From Bacteroidota bacterium (GTDB lineage Bacteria > Bacteroidota > Bacteroidia > Bacteroidales > B18-G4): a stretch of 16,609 nt of DNA. The translations under genes and the position numbers were made by a program. The DNA lies in contig QMPN01000038.1 in NCBI GenBank assembly GCA_003648575.1, positions 1-16,609 on the forward strand, written 5' to 3'. Position 1 is the stretch's first letter. Each line of letters opens with the position of its first letter. Shown piece after piece: positions 1-7,105 of this stretch. The notes beneath the pieces were generated by a model, which had not been told where the DNA came from, did no database searches, and saw only the letters and a list, made by a program, of their open reading frames with translations.

Positions 1-370
1 TGTCTGTGTAGTGATAATTCCTGACAAATTTGATGCTGTCATTTTCGATGGTCGGCAAGCCATCTATCTTTTCATTGAAAATGTCATGCTTTTCAAGATC
101 CAGCATTCCATAAGAATGAAAAGAAAGTCCGGGCTGATCGCCACCGGCTTTCGCAATGGTAAGTTTCAACATCATCTCATCCGGGTCTATTCCAATCACT
201 TCCCTGAAATGAGGAGCAAGGGCAAGACATAAACTTCCTGTTCCACATCCTACATCCAACACTTTCAGCCCTGAAGCCTTTTCAAAACTCTTGAGCACAA
301 AATCGAGCTGCATGGGATTCAGTGGGAAAATAGCGTCGTAATGATCTGAAATGCTCTTATAAAATGCCAT
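1..370 (-). CDS. Class I SAM-dependent methyltransferase, 3' part missing
   Basis: The minus strand is open from an ATG at 368-370 to the window edge, about 123 residues with no stop. The N-terminus reads MAFYKSISDHYDAIFP, typical of small-molecule methyltransferases of the Methyltransf_11/25 type. SAM-binding motif I (VLDVGCGTGSL) lies near residues 38-48 and an acidic motif II (GIDPDEMM) near 60-67. The fold and SAM dependence are well supported; the substrate cannot be told, because the C-terminal half that would specify it is outside the window. It is divergent from the export operon at 506. A -7-like element TACATTTG lies only 6 bases before the start codon, so its transcript may be almost leaderless. 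Confidence 0.85.
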   Translation of the reverse strand, partial: MAFYKSISDHYDAIFPLNPMQLDFVLKSFEKASGLKVLDVGCGTGSLCLALAPHFREVIGIDPDEMMLKLTIAKAGGDQPGLSFHSYGMLDLEKHDIFNEKIDGLPTIENDSIKFVRNYHYTD

Positions 371-375
371 ATAGG

Positions 376-383
376 CAAATGTA
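376..383 (-). promoter_or_regulatory. Candidate -7 promoter element (TACATTTG)
   Basis: Read on the minus strand this is TACATTTGC, a full match to the Bacteroidota -7 consensus TAnnTTTG. It lies 6 bases upstream of the methyltransferase ATG at 370. No TTTG-like -33 element is present at the usual 19-base spacing. The same nine bases (GCAAATGTA on the plus strand) occur in front of the ABC ATPase gene at 8729-8737. Confidence 0.45.
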
Positions 384-404
384 TGCATCTTTGGTTAGAT
401 TGGG

Positions 405-438
405 TGCTGGATACTGGTTGCTGGTTGCTGGTTGCTGG
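405..438. repeat. Tandem heptamer repeat, CTGGTTG type
   Basis: CTGG recurs at 407, 414, 421, 428 and 435, an exact 7-base period over five units. The middle units read CTGGTTG; the first two are degenerate. It lies in the gap between divergent genes, 22 bases upstream of the methyltransferase -7 element. A related array with the same orientation lies at 8744-8812. Confidence 0.85.
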
Positions 439-455
439 AATTTCCCCGAAGGGGA

Positions 456-492
456 GTAACATTTCCCTTAATTCGTAGTATAAGGGTGTTAC
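456..492. promoter_or_regulatory. Bulged hairpin in the leader of the export operon
   Basis: GTAACA (456-461) pairs with TGTTAC (487-492), and CCCTTA (465-470) pairs with TAAGGG (481-486). A TTT bulge separates the two stems on the 5' side and the loop is 10 bases. A smaller hairpin, TCCCC-GAA-GGGGA, lies just upstream at about 442-454. Neither is followed by a T run, so neither looks like a terminator. It ends 13 bases before the transporter ATG, so it could act in the mRNA leader or as DNA. Function is not known. Confidence 0.5.
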
Positions 493-502
493 AGTATACT
501 GT
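491..502. promoter_or_regulatory. Perfect 12-base palindrome, possible operator
   Basis: ACAGTATACTGT is its own reverse complement. It overlaps the last bases of the upstream hairpin and ends 3 bases before the transporter start codon. A 12-base palindrome is expected a few times by chance in a window this size, so position rather than symmetry makes it notable. An operator role is inference only. Confidence 0.3.
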
Positions 503-505
503 TAG

Positions 506-2695
506 ATGGCTAAATTCCCTTTCTATAAACAGCTGGACGCAATGGATTGCGGCCCGAGTTGCCTGCGGATGATCGCAAAGCATTACGGACGTAATTACAG
601 CGTACAAACCCTCCGGGAGAGGAGTCATATCACCCGCGAAGGGGTTTCGCTATTGGGTACCAGCGATGCTGCAGAATCCATCGGCTTCCGTACCATGGGT
701 ATACGCATAGGGCTCGAGCAGCTGGCCAAGGAAACACCACTGCCATGTATAGCCCACTGGAAGCAAAATCACTTTGTAGTCGTTTATCATATCACTAAAA
801 AACATGTCCATGTGGCCGACCCGGCCCACGGGATGATCAAATATTCCAGGGAAGAGTTCATGAACCAGTGGGCCAGCACAAAAACTGAGGATGAGCCACA
901 GGGTATCTGCCTCCTGCTTGAACCCACCCCCGATTTTTATAGCCAGGAAGGGGAGGTCAGGGATAAAAAGACATTTCGTTTCCTTTTCTCATACCTCAAG
1001 CCATATGGGAAATTTATTACTCAGCTGGTGCTGGGAATGGTGCTTGGGGCATTATTGCAACTGATATTTCCCTTTCTTACGCAGGCCATCGTCGATATTG
1101 GTATCTCCAACCAGGACCTCGGCTTTATCAGCCTCATACTGATAGCACAGCTGGTGCTCTTCATCAGCCAGGCCTCGGTGGAATTTATACGGAGTTGGAT
1201 ACTGCTGCACATCAGTGCCAGGGTGAATATATCCCTTATCTCCGACTTTCTTATCAAGCTGATGAAGCTGCCAATTGGCTTCTTCGACAGCAAGATGATC
1301 GGTGATCTCATGCAGCGCATCGGTGACCACACCAGGATAGAGAACTTCCTTACGGTGTCGAGCCTGAACATATTGTTCAGCATGGTTACCCTGGTCATGT
1401 TCAGTGTGGTGCTGGCTATTTACAGCCTGAAAATATTGCTAATTTTCCTGATCGGTAGTGCGCTATATATCATCTGGGTGCTGCTGTTCATGAAGAAGCG
1501 TCGTGAGGTGGACTATAAGCGCTTTGCGCAGATGGCCGACAACCAGAGCAACCTTATCCAGCTCATCACCGGGATGCAGGAGATCAAGCTGAATAACTGC
1601 GAGAAGCAGAAACGCTGGGACTGGGAAAAGATACAGGCACGACTCTTCAAAGTAAATATCAAAGGACTGGCCTTGAACCAGTATCAGCAGGCTGGTGCTG
1701 TTTTCTTCAACCAGACAAAAAATATCCTCATCATATTTGTCGCTGCTGATTCTGTAGTGAGGGGCGACATGACACTGGGTATGCTGGTGGCCGTGCAGTA
1801 TATTATCGGTACACTAAACAGCCCTATCGATCAGATGATTACCTTCTTCCGCTCTGCACAGGATGCCAAGATCAGCCTGGAGCGTTTGGGTGAGATCCAC
1901 TCCAGGGAGGAAGAAGAAAAATCCGAAGAGCCAAAGGTCTCTTCCCTCCCGGCAAAGAAAAGCCTTACAGTACGCGACCTGACATTCCGATATTCAGGAT
2001 CACATTCCGACCCGGTGCTGAAGAACCTGAACTTTGAGATCCCGGAAAAGAAAATAACGGCCATCGTGGGCCCGAGCGGCAGTGGAAAGACAACCCTTGT
2101 AAAGTTGCTGCTGGGATTTTATCCTCCCGAAAAAGGTGAGATAAAAGTCGGAGAACTAAACATAAAAAATATCAATGGCAGGTTCTGGAGGCAGCAATGT
2201 GGTGCCGTGATGCAGGATGGTTTCATCTTTTCCGATACCATTGCCCGTAACATTGCCGTAAGCGATGAATACATCGATCGTGACAAACTCTTACATGCGG
2301 TGAATATAGCTAACATCCAGGATTTTGTAGAATCACTGCCACTGGCCTACAATACTAAGATAGGGCAGGAGGGAACCGGCCTCAGCCAGGGACAGAAGCA
2401 ACGTATCCTCATTGCCAGGGCGGTGTATAAGAACCCTGAATTTCTTTTCTTCGATGAAGCTACGAACGCCCTGGATGCCAACAATGAACGGACGATCATG
2501 AAAAAGCTGAACCAGTTCTTTGAGGGTAAGACAGCTGTTATTGTGGCACATCGCCTGAGCACCGTTACCAATGCCGACCTGATCATTGTGCTCGACAAGG
2601 GAGAGGTGATTGAGCAGGGAACACATGAAGAATTGACAAAATTAAAAGGAGCATATTATCAACTGGTGAAGAACCAGCTTGAACTGGGCAGTTAG
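506..2695 (+). CDS. C39 peptidase-containing ABC exporter
   Basis: This 729-residue protein exports and probably processes peptides or small proteins across the inner membrane. An N-terminal C39 peptidase domain (about 1-140) cleaves double-glycine-type leaders in this family. The catalytic set is visible: Gln9, Cys15 in DAMDCGPSCL, His89 in NHFVVVY and Asp105 in ADPAHG. A membrane domain follows (about 160-450) with hydrophobic segments near 170-192, 205-225, 285-305 and 307-329. The ATPase domain (about 485-725) has Walker A GPSGSGKTT at 522-530, Q-loop Gln570, a signature of the LSQGQ form at 626-630, Walker B FLFFDEAT with Asp650 and Glu651, and the switch His682. All catalytic residues are intact. 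The HlyD-type adaptor follows 17 bases downstream and is its partner. No leader peptide gene was seen within the window, so the cargo is unknown. Confidence 0.95.
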   Translation: MAKFPFYKQLDAMDCGPSCLRMIAKHYGRNYSVQTLRERSHITREGVSLLGTSDAAESIGFRTMGIRIGLEQLAKETPLPCIAHWKQNHFVVVYHITKKHVHVADPAHGMIKYSREEFMNQWASTKTEDEPQGICLLLEPTPDFYSQEGEVRDKKTFRFLFSYLKPYGKFITQLVLGMVLGALLQLIFPFLTQAIVDIGISNQDLGFISLILIAQLVLFISQASVEFIRSWILLHISARVNISLISDFLIKLMKLPIGFFDSKMIGDLMQRIGDHTRIENFLTVSSLNILFSMVTLVMFSVVLAIYSLKILLIFLIGSALYIIWVLLFMKKRREVDYKRFAQMADNQSNLIQLITGMQEIKLNNCEKQKRWDWEKIQARLFKVNIKGLALNQYQQAGAVFFNQTKNILIIFVAADSVVRGDMTLGMLVAVQYIIGTLNSPIDQMITFFRSAQDAKISLERLGEIHSREEEEKSEEPKVSSLPAKKSLTVRDLTFRYSGSHSDPVLKNLNFEIPEKKITAIVGPSGSGKTTLVKLLLGFYPPEKGEIKVGELNIKNINGRFWRQQCGAVMQDGFIFSDTIARNIAVSDEYIDRDKLLHAVNIANIQDFVESLPLAYNTKIGQEGTGLSQGQKQRILIARAVYKNPEFLFFDEATNALDANNERTIMKKLNQFFEGKTAVIVAHRLSTVTNADLIIVLDKGEVIEQGTHEELTKLKGAYYQLVKNQLELGS

Positions 2696-2712
2696 GCCTG
2701 AAAAGTAAAAAA

Positions 2713-4053
2713 ATGGCAAAGGAAAGCCAACATAAGAGAATAGAATTCCGCAGCGAACCTGTGCAGGAGATCCTGGGCTCAGTCCCATCGTGGATCATCC
2801 GTTGGGGTACCACGCTCTTTTTTGCCGTGATCATACTCTTGCTGGTAGGAAGCTGGTTTTTTAGATATCCTGAGGTGGTCCCGAATCTCGATGTGGAGGT
2901 GCATACTACCGAGCCCCCGGCCTCTGTCGTCGCGCGATCTACAGGTAAGATAGAGGAGTTCTTCATCATGGATAAACAGCTGGTCAGCAAAGGCGACAGC
3001 ATTGCCGTGATCGAAAACCCTGCTAATTATGCAGACATGTTCCTGCTTCGTGATGAGCTACGGAAGTTCAGGCCCATCCTGGATGGCAATGAGATTATCT
3101 CCATCACCGGATTTAACTTCCGGAACAATATGCAACTGGGCGATGTGCAGGATGAATATGCAGATTTCCAGAAGGATTTTCGTGAGCTGATGAACTTTGT
3201 AGATCTGAATTATTATAGCCGGAAGATAGAGACTATCGACCAACGGATAAGCGATTATAACCTCTCCTATAACTATATGTATACCCAGAAGCAGACCCTG
3301 CAGGAAGATTTTGAACTGGAGAACAGGAATTATGAGCGATATGTTTCCCTGTACGATAGTGCTGCCATTTCCCAATCAGAGCTGGAAAATTTCAAAAGTG
3401 AACTGCTTCAGAAACAGCATGCATATGAAAGCGCCCGTACCGACCTGGCTAATGCACGGATTAAGATCGATGAACTGGAAGGGGAAAAGATCGACCTTCG
3501 GCTGCAATACGAAAAAGAAAAGAGCAACATACAGCTATTGATACACAATTCCTTCAATAAACTGTATGGAGCCATTAATATGTGGGCACAGGATTACCTC
3601 ATTGTGGCTCCCATCGACGGCAGTGCTACATTTAATAAGTTCTGGACTACCAATCAGAACATTAACATAGGTGAAAAAATTATTAGCATCGTGCCGGTCG
3701 ATTCATCCAATATTATTGGAAAACTTACCATGCCTGTTTACCGATCGGGTAAAGTAAAAGTGGGACAGAAGGTGAATATCCGCTTCGAGAACTACCCCTA
3801 TATGGAGTTTGGTATGGTTACCGGTTACGTGGATAAGATTTCCATCGTCCCGGCCGACAATACCTATGCAGTGGATGTTGTATTTCCTGATGGCCTGAAG
3901 ACAAATTACCAGGTCGACCTTCCTTTTACACAAAAGATGAGGGGTAAGGCCGAGATCATCACACAGGATGTACGTTTGCTGGAGCGAATCATCCGCCCCC
4001 TGCGTTCGCTCATCCAGAATCGCTCCATGCGTACCATAGAAGAATTTGACTAA
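2713..4053 (+). CDS. HlyD-family membrane fusion (adaptor) protein
   Basis: This 446-residue protein is the periplasmic adaptor expected to join the upstream ABC exporter to an outer-membrane channel. It has a short cytoplasmic tail, one membrane segment at about 31-50, and a split lipoyl-like domain. One half is near 68-100 (ARSTGKIEEFF, then SKGDSIAVIENP) and the other near 293-330 (DYLIVAPIDGSA, then NIGEKIISIVP). Between them lies a long helical hairpin at about 145-275, rich in Gln, Glu and Lys, typical of HlyD coiled coils. A beta-barrel and membrane-proximal region follows to about 418. Length and order suit type I secretion and bacteriocin adaptors. It starts 17 bases after the ABC gene stop, so the two are surely one transcript. 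No TolC-like outer-membrane gene is in view. Confidence 0.93.
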   Translation: MAKESQHKRIEFRSEPVQEILGSVPSWIIRWGTTLFFAVIILLLVGSWFFRYPEVVPNLDVEVHTTEPPASVVARSTGKIEEFFIMDKQLVSKGDSIAVIENPANYADMFLLRDELRKFRPILDGNEIISITGFNFRNNMQLGDVQDEYADFQKDFRELMNFVDLNYYSRKIETIDQRISDYNLSYNYMYTQKQTLQEDFELENRNYERYVSLYDSAAISQSELENFKSELLQKQHAYESARTDLANARIKIDELEGEKIDLRLQYEKEKSNIQLLIHNSFNKLYGAINMWAQDYLIVAPIDGSATFNKFWTTNQNINIGEKIISIVPVDSSNIIGKLTMPVYRSGKVKVGQKVNIRFENYPYMEFGMVTGYVDKISIVPADNTYAVDVVFPDGLKTNYQVDLPFTQKMRGKAEIITQDVRLLERIIRPLRSLIQNRSMRTIEEFD

Positions 4054-4061
4054 GTTTGTGT

Positions 4062-4517
4062 ATGCAGGAGCTGAACCTCCCCCAATATGATTTTCGCCTG
4101 AGAAAGGAGAATGAACAGTTTCAGATCTTTGATGAGATCAGAAAGAAATATGTAGCACTCACGCCTGAGGAGTGGGTCAGGCAGCATTTCATCCAATACC
4201 TTGTCAATCATAAAAAAGTTCCTGCAAGCCTCATGATCCTGGAAAAGAAAATTGTGATGAACAGGATGGACCGCCGGCCTGATATTCTTGTCCATAGTAA
4301 GCAGGGTAAGCCCATCATGATTGTTGAATGCAAAGCCCCTGAGGTAAAGATCAGCCAGGATGCCTTTGATCAGATAGCCAGGTATAATTCAGTTATCAAT
4401 GCCCCTTATCTCGTAGTGACAAATGGTTTGCAACACTTTTGCTGCCTGATGGATCCCAATAAGAACACCTATCGCTTCCTGGAGGAGGTGCCGGATTACG
4501 ATGAAATGAGCGTGTAA
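4062..4517 (+). CDS. Stand-alone HsdR_N-like PD-(D/E)XK nuclease domain protein
   Basis: This 151-residue protein matches the type I restriction enzyme R-subunit N-terminal family (HSDR_N), found in Bacteroidota as a single-domain protein. The nuclease-like core is visible: Asp74 in RRPDILV, then Glu89 and Lys91 in MIVECKAP, followed by a QIARYN segment (from about Gln104) and YLVVTNG. No helicase, HsdM or HsdS gene accompanies it, so it should not be called a restriction system; its role is not known. I chose ATG 4062. A TTG two codons upstream (4056) is possible but adds only two residues. It starts 8 bases after the adaptor stop, so it may share that transcript, although a functional link to export is not evident. 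Confidence 0.85.
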   Translation: MQELNLPQYDFRLRKENEQFQIFDEIRKKYVALTPEEWVRQHFIQYLVNHKKVPASLMILEKKIVMNRMDRRPDILVHSKQGKPIMIVECKAPEVKISQDAFDQIARYNSVINAPYLVVTNGLQHFCCLMDPNKNTYRFLEEVPDYDEMSV

Positions 4518-4546
4518 AGTTTGAACTTCGCACTCCGCACTTTACA
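4513..4546. terminator. Inverted repeat holding both stop codons of convergent genes
   Basis: TGTAAAGT (4513-4520) is the exact reverse complement of ACTTTACA (4539-4546), an 8-base stem around an 18-base loop. The left arm contains the TAA of the HsdR_N-like gene and the right arm contains the TAA (minus strand) of the GYD gene. It may end transcription in both directions, but there is no clear T run and the loop is large. The loop and right arm also show a 7-base period (ACTTCGC, ACTCCGC, ACTTTAC at 4525-4545). Confidence 0.4.
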
Positions 4547-4838
4547 ACACCTTAACCAGCTCCAAAAAGTCCTTATAAGGTATGGCCGGCAGGCTTTCTG
4601 CGCTCATAGCGCCATTTGCACGACTGATAATAGATACTTTTGCAGCACTTTCGACATCCGGTGCTTCGTAAATATCGAGAAAGTCATATTGACCAAGCAA
4701 GGCATAATGAGATACGAATTTAATTTCCGGGCATTTTTCCCTGACTAATTCTAACCAGTTTCCGCCAATGGTGGAGCGGTCTTTTAAGCGTTGTGTTAAT
4801 TCTGGCGTTAATTTTGTAAGTAAAATAAATGTTTGCAT
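4542..4838 (-). CDS. GYD domain-containing protein
   Basis: This 98-residue soluble protein belongs to the GYD family, small ferredoxin-like-fold proteins of unknown role related to dimeric alpha-beta barrel proteins. The signature region is LLGQYDFLDIYEAPD near residues 47-61, in place of the usual G-x-YD motif. An N-terminal beta strand (TFILLTKLTPELTQRL) and a final helix suit the family, and the length is normal. It has no signal peptide. The gene is convergent with the HsdR_N-like gene (24 bases between stop codons) and divergent from the operon at 5001, so it is probably transcribed alone. Confidence 0.85.
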   Translation of the reverse strand: MQTFILLTKLTPELTQRLKDRSTIGGNWLELVREKCPEIKFVSHYALLGQYDFLDIYEAPDVESAAKVSIISRANGAMSAESLPAIPYKDFLELVKVL

Positions 4839-5000
4839 AATGAAGAGATTGTTGTTGAATCCCTTAAATTACAAAATATCACAGGGAAAGTCAATACAGC
4901 CAGTGTGTTGCTTTACCTGATTATTTCATTAAATAATTAACTCGGATACACTTGGTTTAAAAATATTTTTAACTTTGCGTGTATTCAAAAACCTCTTGAA
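4839..5000. promoter_or_regulatory. Divergent intergenic region with promoter for the 5001 operon
   Basis: This AT-rich 162-base gap separates two divergent genes. On the plus strand TAACTTTG at 4970-4977 fully matches the TAnnTTTG -7 consensus and would start a transcript about 15-18 bases before ATG 5001. No TTTG lies at the ideal -33 spacing; TTGG at 4952-4955 is closer than expected. A small perfect hairpin, ATTATTT-CATT-AAATAAT (4920-4937), lies upstream. A minus-strand promoter for the GYD gene was not clear. Confidence 0.5.
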
Positions 5001-5597
5001 ATGAAAAGAACTGTCATTCAGATCGTCCTCCTTCTCGTTATTATTGTTCTGGCCTATCTCGTGTACCAGAGCGTGAACAAACCACTGCAGTTCAATGCAG
5101 CAAAAGACAAAAGGGAAGCCCTGGTTATCCAGGACCTTAAAGATATCAGAAGCGGTCAGCTGATTTATAAGAAAATGAATGATCAGTATGCGAAAGACAT
5201 CGATACGCTGATGATGTTTCTCCGTGAAGGTGAGATCCCGATCGTGAAAAAAGTGCCGGATCCGGAGGATACTACTTTTACCAGGACGATCAATGATACC
5301 ATTGGATACATTGTGGTTGCCGATTCACTGTATGGCCACAGACCATATTTTATACTTGATTCATTACCCTGGATCCCCGGTGCCGGTATTATGTACAACC
5401 TGGATGCAGGAGAGGTTAAGAAGGGTGGCCTCAACGTGCACGTTTTCGAAGCTACGGCCCGTTACAACGAGATACTGAAAGGGCTTGAAGAGCAAATGAT
5501 CGTGAACCTGATCAAAGCCCGGAATGACATTGACAGATTCCCCGGCCTGAAGGTGGGATCCATGATGGAGCCTTCCACCGATGGTAACTGGGAGTAA
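5001..5597 (+). CDS. Conserved-looking membrane-anchored protein with pilin-like segment, function unknown
   Basis: The protein has 198 residues. An N-terminal hydrophobic segment (about 5-22, after MKRT) should anchor it in the inner membrane with the rest in the periplasm. No lipobox or obvious signal peptidase site follows. The next stretch (about 35-70), a charged helix containing DLKDIRSGQLIYKKMNDQYA and ending DIDTL, resembles the helix-and-turn region of type IV pilins and pseudopilins, where aliphatic-rich helices lead into an NGxYA-like turn. The Gly/Glu prepilin peptidase signature is missing. The remainder has beta-rich and amphipathic stretches and matches no family I know. It is first in an operon with DUF3822 (17 bases downstream) and rsmD. 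The pilin comparison is inference from sequence pattern. Confidence 0.75.
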   Translation: MKRTVIQIVLLLVIIVLAYLVYQSVNKPLQFNAAKDKREALVIQDLKDIRSGQLIYKKMNDQYAKDIDTLMMFLREGEIPIVKKVPDPEDTTFTRTINDTIGYIVVADSLYGHRPYFILDSLPWIPGAGIMYNLDAGEVKKGGLNVHVFEATARYNEILKGLEEQMIVNLIKARNDIDRFPGLKVGSMMEPSTDGNWE

Positions 5598-5614
5598 TCA
5601 CTTAGCCGCTATAT

Positions 5615-6517
5615 ATGGCTGATCACTTCAAAGCGATACATACTTATTCTGATCCAGGATTAGACAAGCAGAAGACTTATGAATATGATTTATCCATTCG
5701 TATGCATGCGGATGGATTGTCATATGTCGTCATGGACGGAAACACCAATAAGTTCCTGCACCTGGAAGCCTTTGATCTTTCCGAACCGGGAAAGAAACTA
5801 CATATCCCCGGTGAGCCTGAAAATACAAGCCCGGGTAAGCTTGCACAGCTTTTCGATGGCGAGTTGAATTGGTTGTGTCAGCCTTTTAAAAATACCAGGA
5901 TACTGCTTGAACAGGGCAAGTCCACCCTGATACCCGAAGCTCTTTTTCTTGAGGAGGAGAAAGCCCTCATATTCGATTTCAATGTGGCCGAAGATAAGAT
6001 TAATGCTGCCAATCTGAAACATGACTACCTGAGAGGAGCCAGTGCATATAACATCTTCCACCTGCCACCGGCGATGAGTCAGCTGATCCAAAAGTGCTTT
6101 GACAATGCCTCCGTATTTCACCATTCCACGGCCTGTATTCAAGGCATACTGTTGAAGCACAGGAATATCGATTCAGGAAAGCAATTGTTTGTGAATGCTT
6201 CTGCTTCACATGTGGATATTCTTCAGATCAGCAATAAAAAGCTGGAATACTACAACTCCTTTGTCTATAATACTGCCGAAGACTTCATGTATTACCTGAT
6301 TTTTGTTGTAGAGCAACTGGAGCTAAATCCTGAAAGTGTCGAATTGATGGTCAGTGGCGAGATAGAAAAGCACTCTCCACTGTCTGATCTCATTCATAAG
6401 TATATCAGGCATGTCAGTTATCTTGAGCGCAATGCCGATTTCAGGTATAGCTTCATATTTGATTCACTTCCCGGGCACTATTATTATAACCTTCTGAATG
6501 CTTCATTATGCGAATAA
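5615..6517 (+). CDS. DUF3822 family protein
   Basis: This 300-residue soluble protein has the look and setting of DUF3822, a Bacteroidota family usually next to rsmD. It has no signal peptide or membrane segment. The N-terminal half alternates short strands (LSYVVMDGNTNKFLHLEAF, about 35-53). The C-terminal half contains FVNASASHVDILQIS (about 192-206), a strand-turn-strand like the second phosphate-binding region of actin/Hsp70-fold proteins, and VELMVSGEIEKHSPLSDLI (about 242-260), which recalls the LxLSGGxxxxPGL region of PilM. These suggest a degenerate PilM/GspL-like fold, but phosphate-loop glycines are largely lost, so ATP binding is doubtful. Its stop overlaps the rsmD start by 10 bases, implying translational coupling. 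The true function is not known. Confidence 0.8.
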   Translation: MADHFKAIHTYSDPGLDKQKTYEYDLSIRMHADGLSYVVMDGNTNKFLHLEAFDLSEPGKKLHIPGEPENTSPGKLAQLFDGELNWLCQPFKNTRILLEQGKSTLIPEALFLEEEKALIFDFNVAEDKINAANLKHDYLRGASAYNIFHLPPAMSQLIQKCFDNASVFHHSTACIQGILLKHRNIDSGKQLFVNASASHVDILQISNKKLEYYNSFVYNTAEDFMYYLIFVVEQLELNPESVELMVSGEIEKHSPLSDLIHKYIRHVSYLERNADFRYSFIFDSLPGHYYYNLLNASLCE

Positions 6518-7047
6518 TCGGTGGCTCGCATAAAGGAAGAAGGATACAGGCACCTGCAAACCTTCCTGTACGGCCTACTACTGATATGGCTAAAGAAGCC
6601 TTATTCAATATCCTGCATAATCATTACGATTTCGAAGGCCTGAAAGTGCTGGATCTTTTTGCCGGCATCGGGAGCCTGTCATATGAGTTTGCTGCCAGGG
6701 ATGCTGCCGAAGTGCATAGCGTGGAACTTAATCCGCGATGTGTTAGTTTCATTACGGAAACTACCCGTAAGCTGAATCTGAAGAACCTCTTTGTGATCAG
6801 GGCAAATGTGTTTACCTATCTCAGCCGCGGGGGCGGAAAGAAATTTGATATCATCTTTGCCGATCCGCCTTACGACCTGGAAGGGATTGAGCGTATTCCT
6901 GAACTTGTTTTAGAAAAAGAGATGCTTGATAAAGATGGCTGGCTGATCGTTGAGCATCCGGCTAGCATCGATTTTTCGGAACATCCGAACCTGGATCAAC
7001 AGCGCAATTACGGCAAAGTGAATTTCAGTATGTTTTCCGCAAAATAA
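6508..7047 (+). CDS. rsmD: 16S rRNA (guanine(966)-N(2))-methyltransferase RsmD
   Basis: RsmD methylates N2 of G966 in 16S rRNA during assembly of the small ribosomal subunit, using SAM. The 179-residue length is normal. The N-terminus MRIIGGSHKGRRIQAP and VRPTTDMAKEALFNIL (21-36) are diagnostic for the family. SAM motif I is VLDLFAGIGSLSYE (47-60) and the catalytic motif IV DPPY is at 119-122. The usual family motif is LFAGSGALGLE, so the GIGSLS form is a mild variant also seen in this phylum. ATG 6508 overlaps the DUF3822 stop by 10 bases, so it is the third gene of that operon. Confidence 0.95.
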   Translation: MRIIGGSHKGRRIQAPANLPVRPTTDMAKEALFNILHNHYDFEGLKVLDLFAGIGSLSYEFAARDAAEVHSVELNPRCVSFITETTRKLNLKNLFVIRANVFTYLSRGGGKKFDIIFADPPYDLEGIERIPELVLEKEMLDKDGWLIVEHPASIDFSEHPNLDQQRNYGKVNFSMFSAK

Positions 7048-7085
7048 AAACCGCCCCGTTATAAAGCGGAGCGGCTGGTTTATAA
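7048..7085. terminator. Bidirectional rho-independent terminator
   Basis: CCGCCCCGTT (7051-7060) pairs with AGCGGAGCGG (7065-7074) around an ATAA loop, with one C-A mismatch and one G-T pair. On the minus strand the stem is followed by TTTTTATTTT, a strong tail that would end the DUF2795 transcript. On the plus strand a weaker T-rich tail (GGTTTATAATTCTTTT) follows, serving rsmD. The placement between convergent genes supports the call. Confidence 0.85.
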
Positions 7086-7105
7086 TTCTTTTCTATAGCT
7101 GAGGA

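Noticed and set aside
386..393. CATCTTTG on the plus strand as the -7 element of the export operon
   Set aside because: It mismatches the first T of TAnnTTTG, has no -33 partner, and would leave a leader of more than 100 bases. It remains possible but is too weak to list.
626..630. Residue positions 626-630 of the C39 exporter: LSQGQ in place of LSGGQ as a possible defect
   Set aside because: The LSQGQ form is common in this transporter group and all other ATPase motifs are intact, so it is not a sign of inactivation.
4062..4517. Type I restriction-modification system
   Set aside because: Only the N-terminal nuclease-like domain is present; helicase, HsdM and HsdS are absent.
4840..4920. 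A 26-codon plus-strand frame starting ATG, considered as a small leader peptide gene
   Set aside because: It has no double-glycine motif or evident conservation signal, lies in the divergent promoter region, and is of a length expected by chance.
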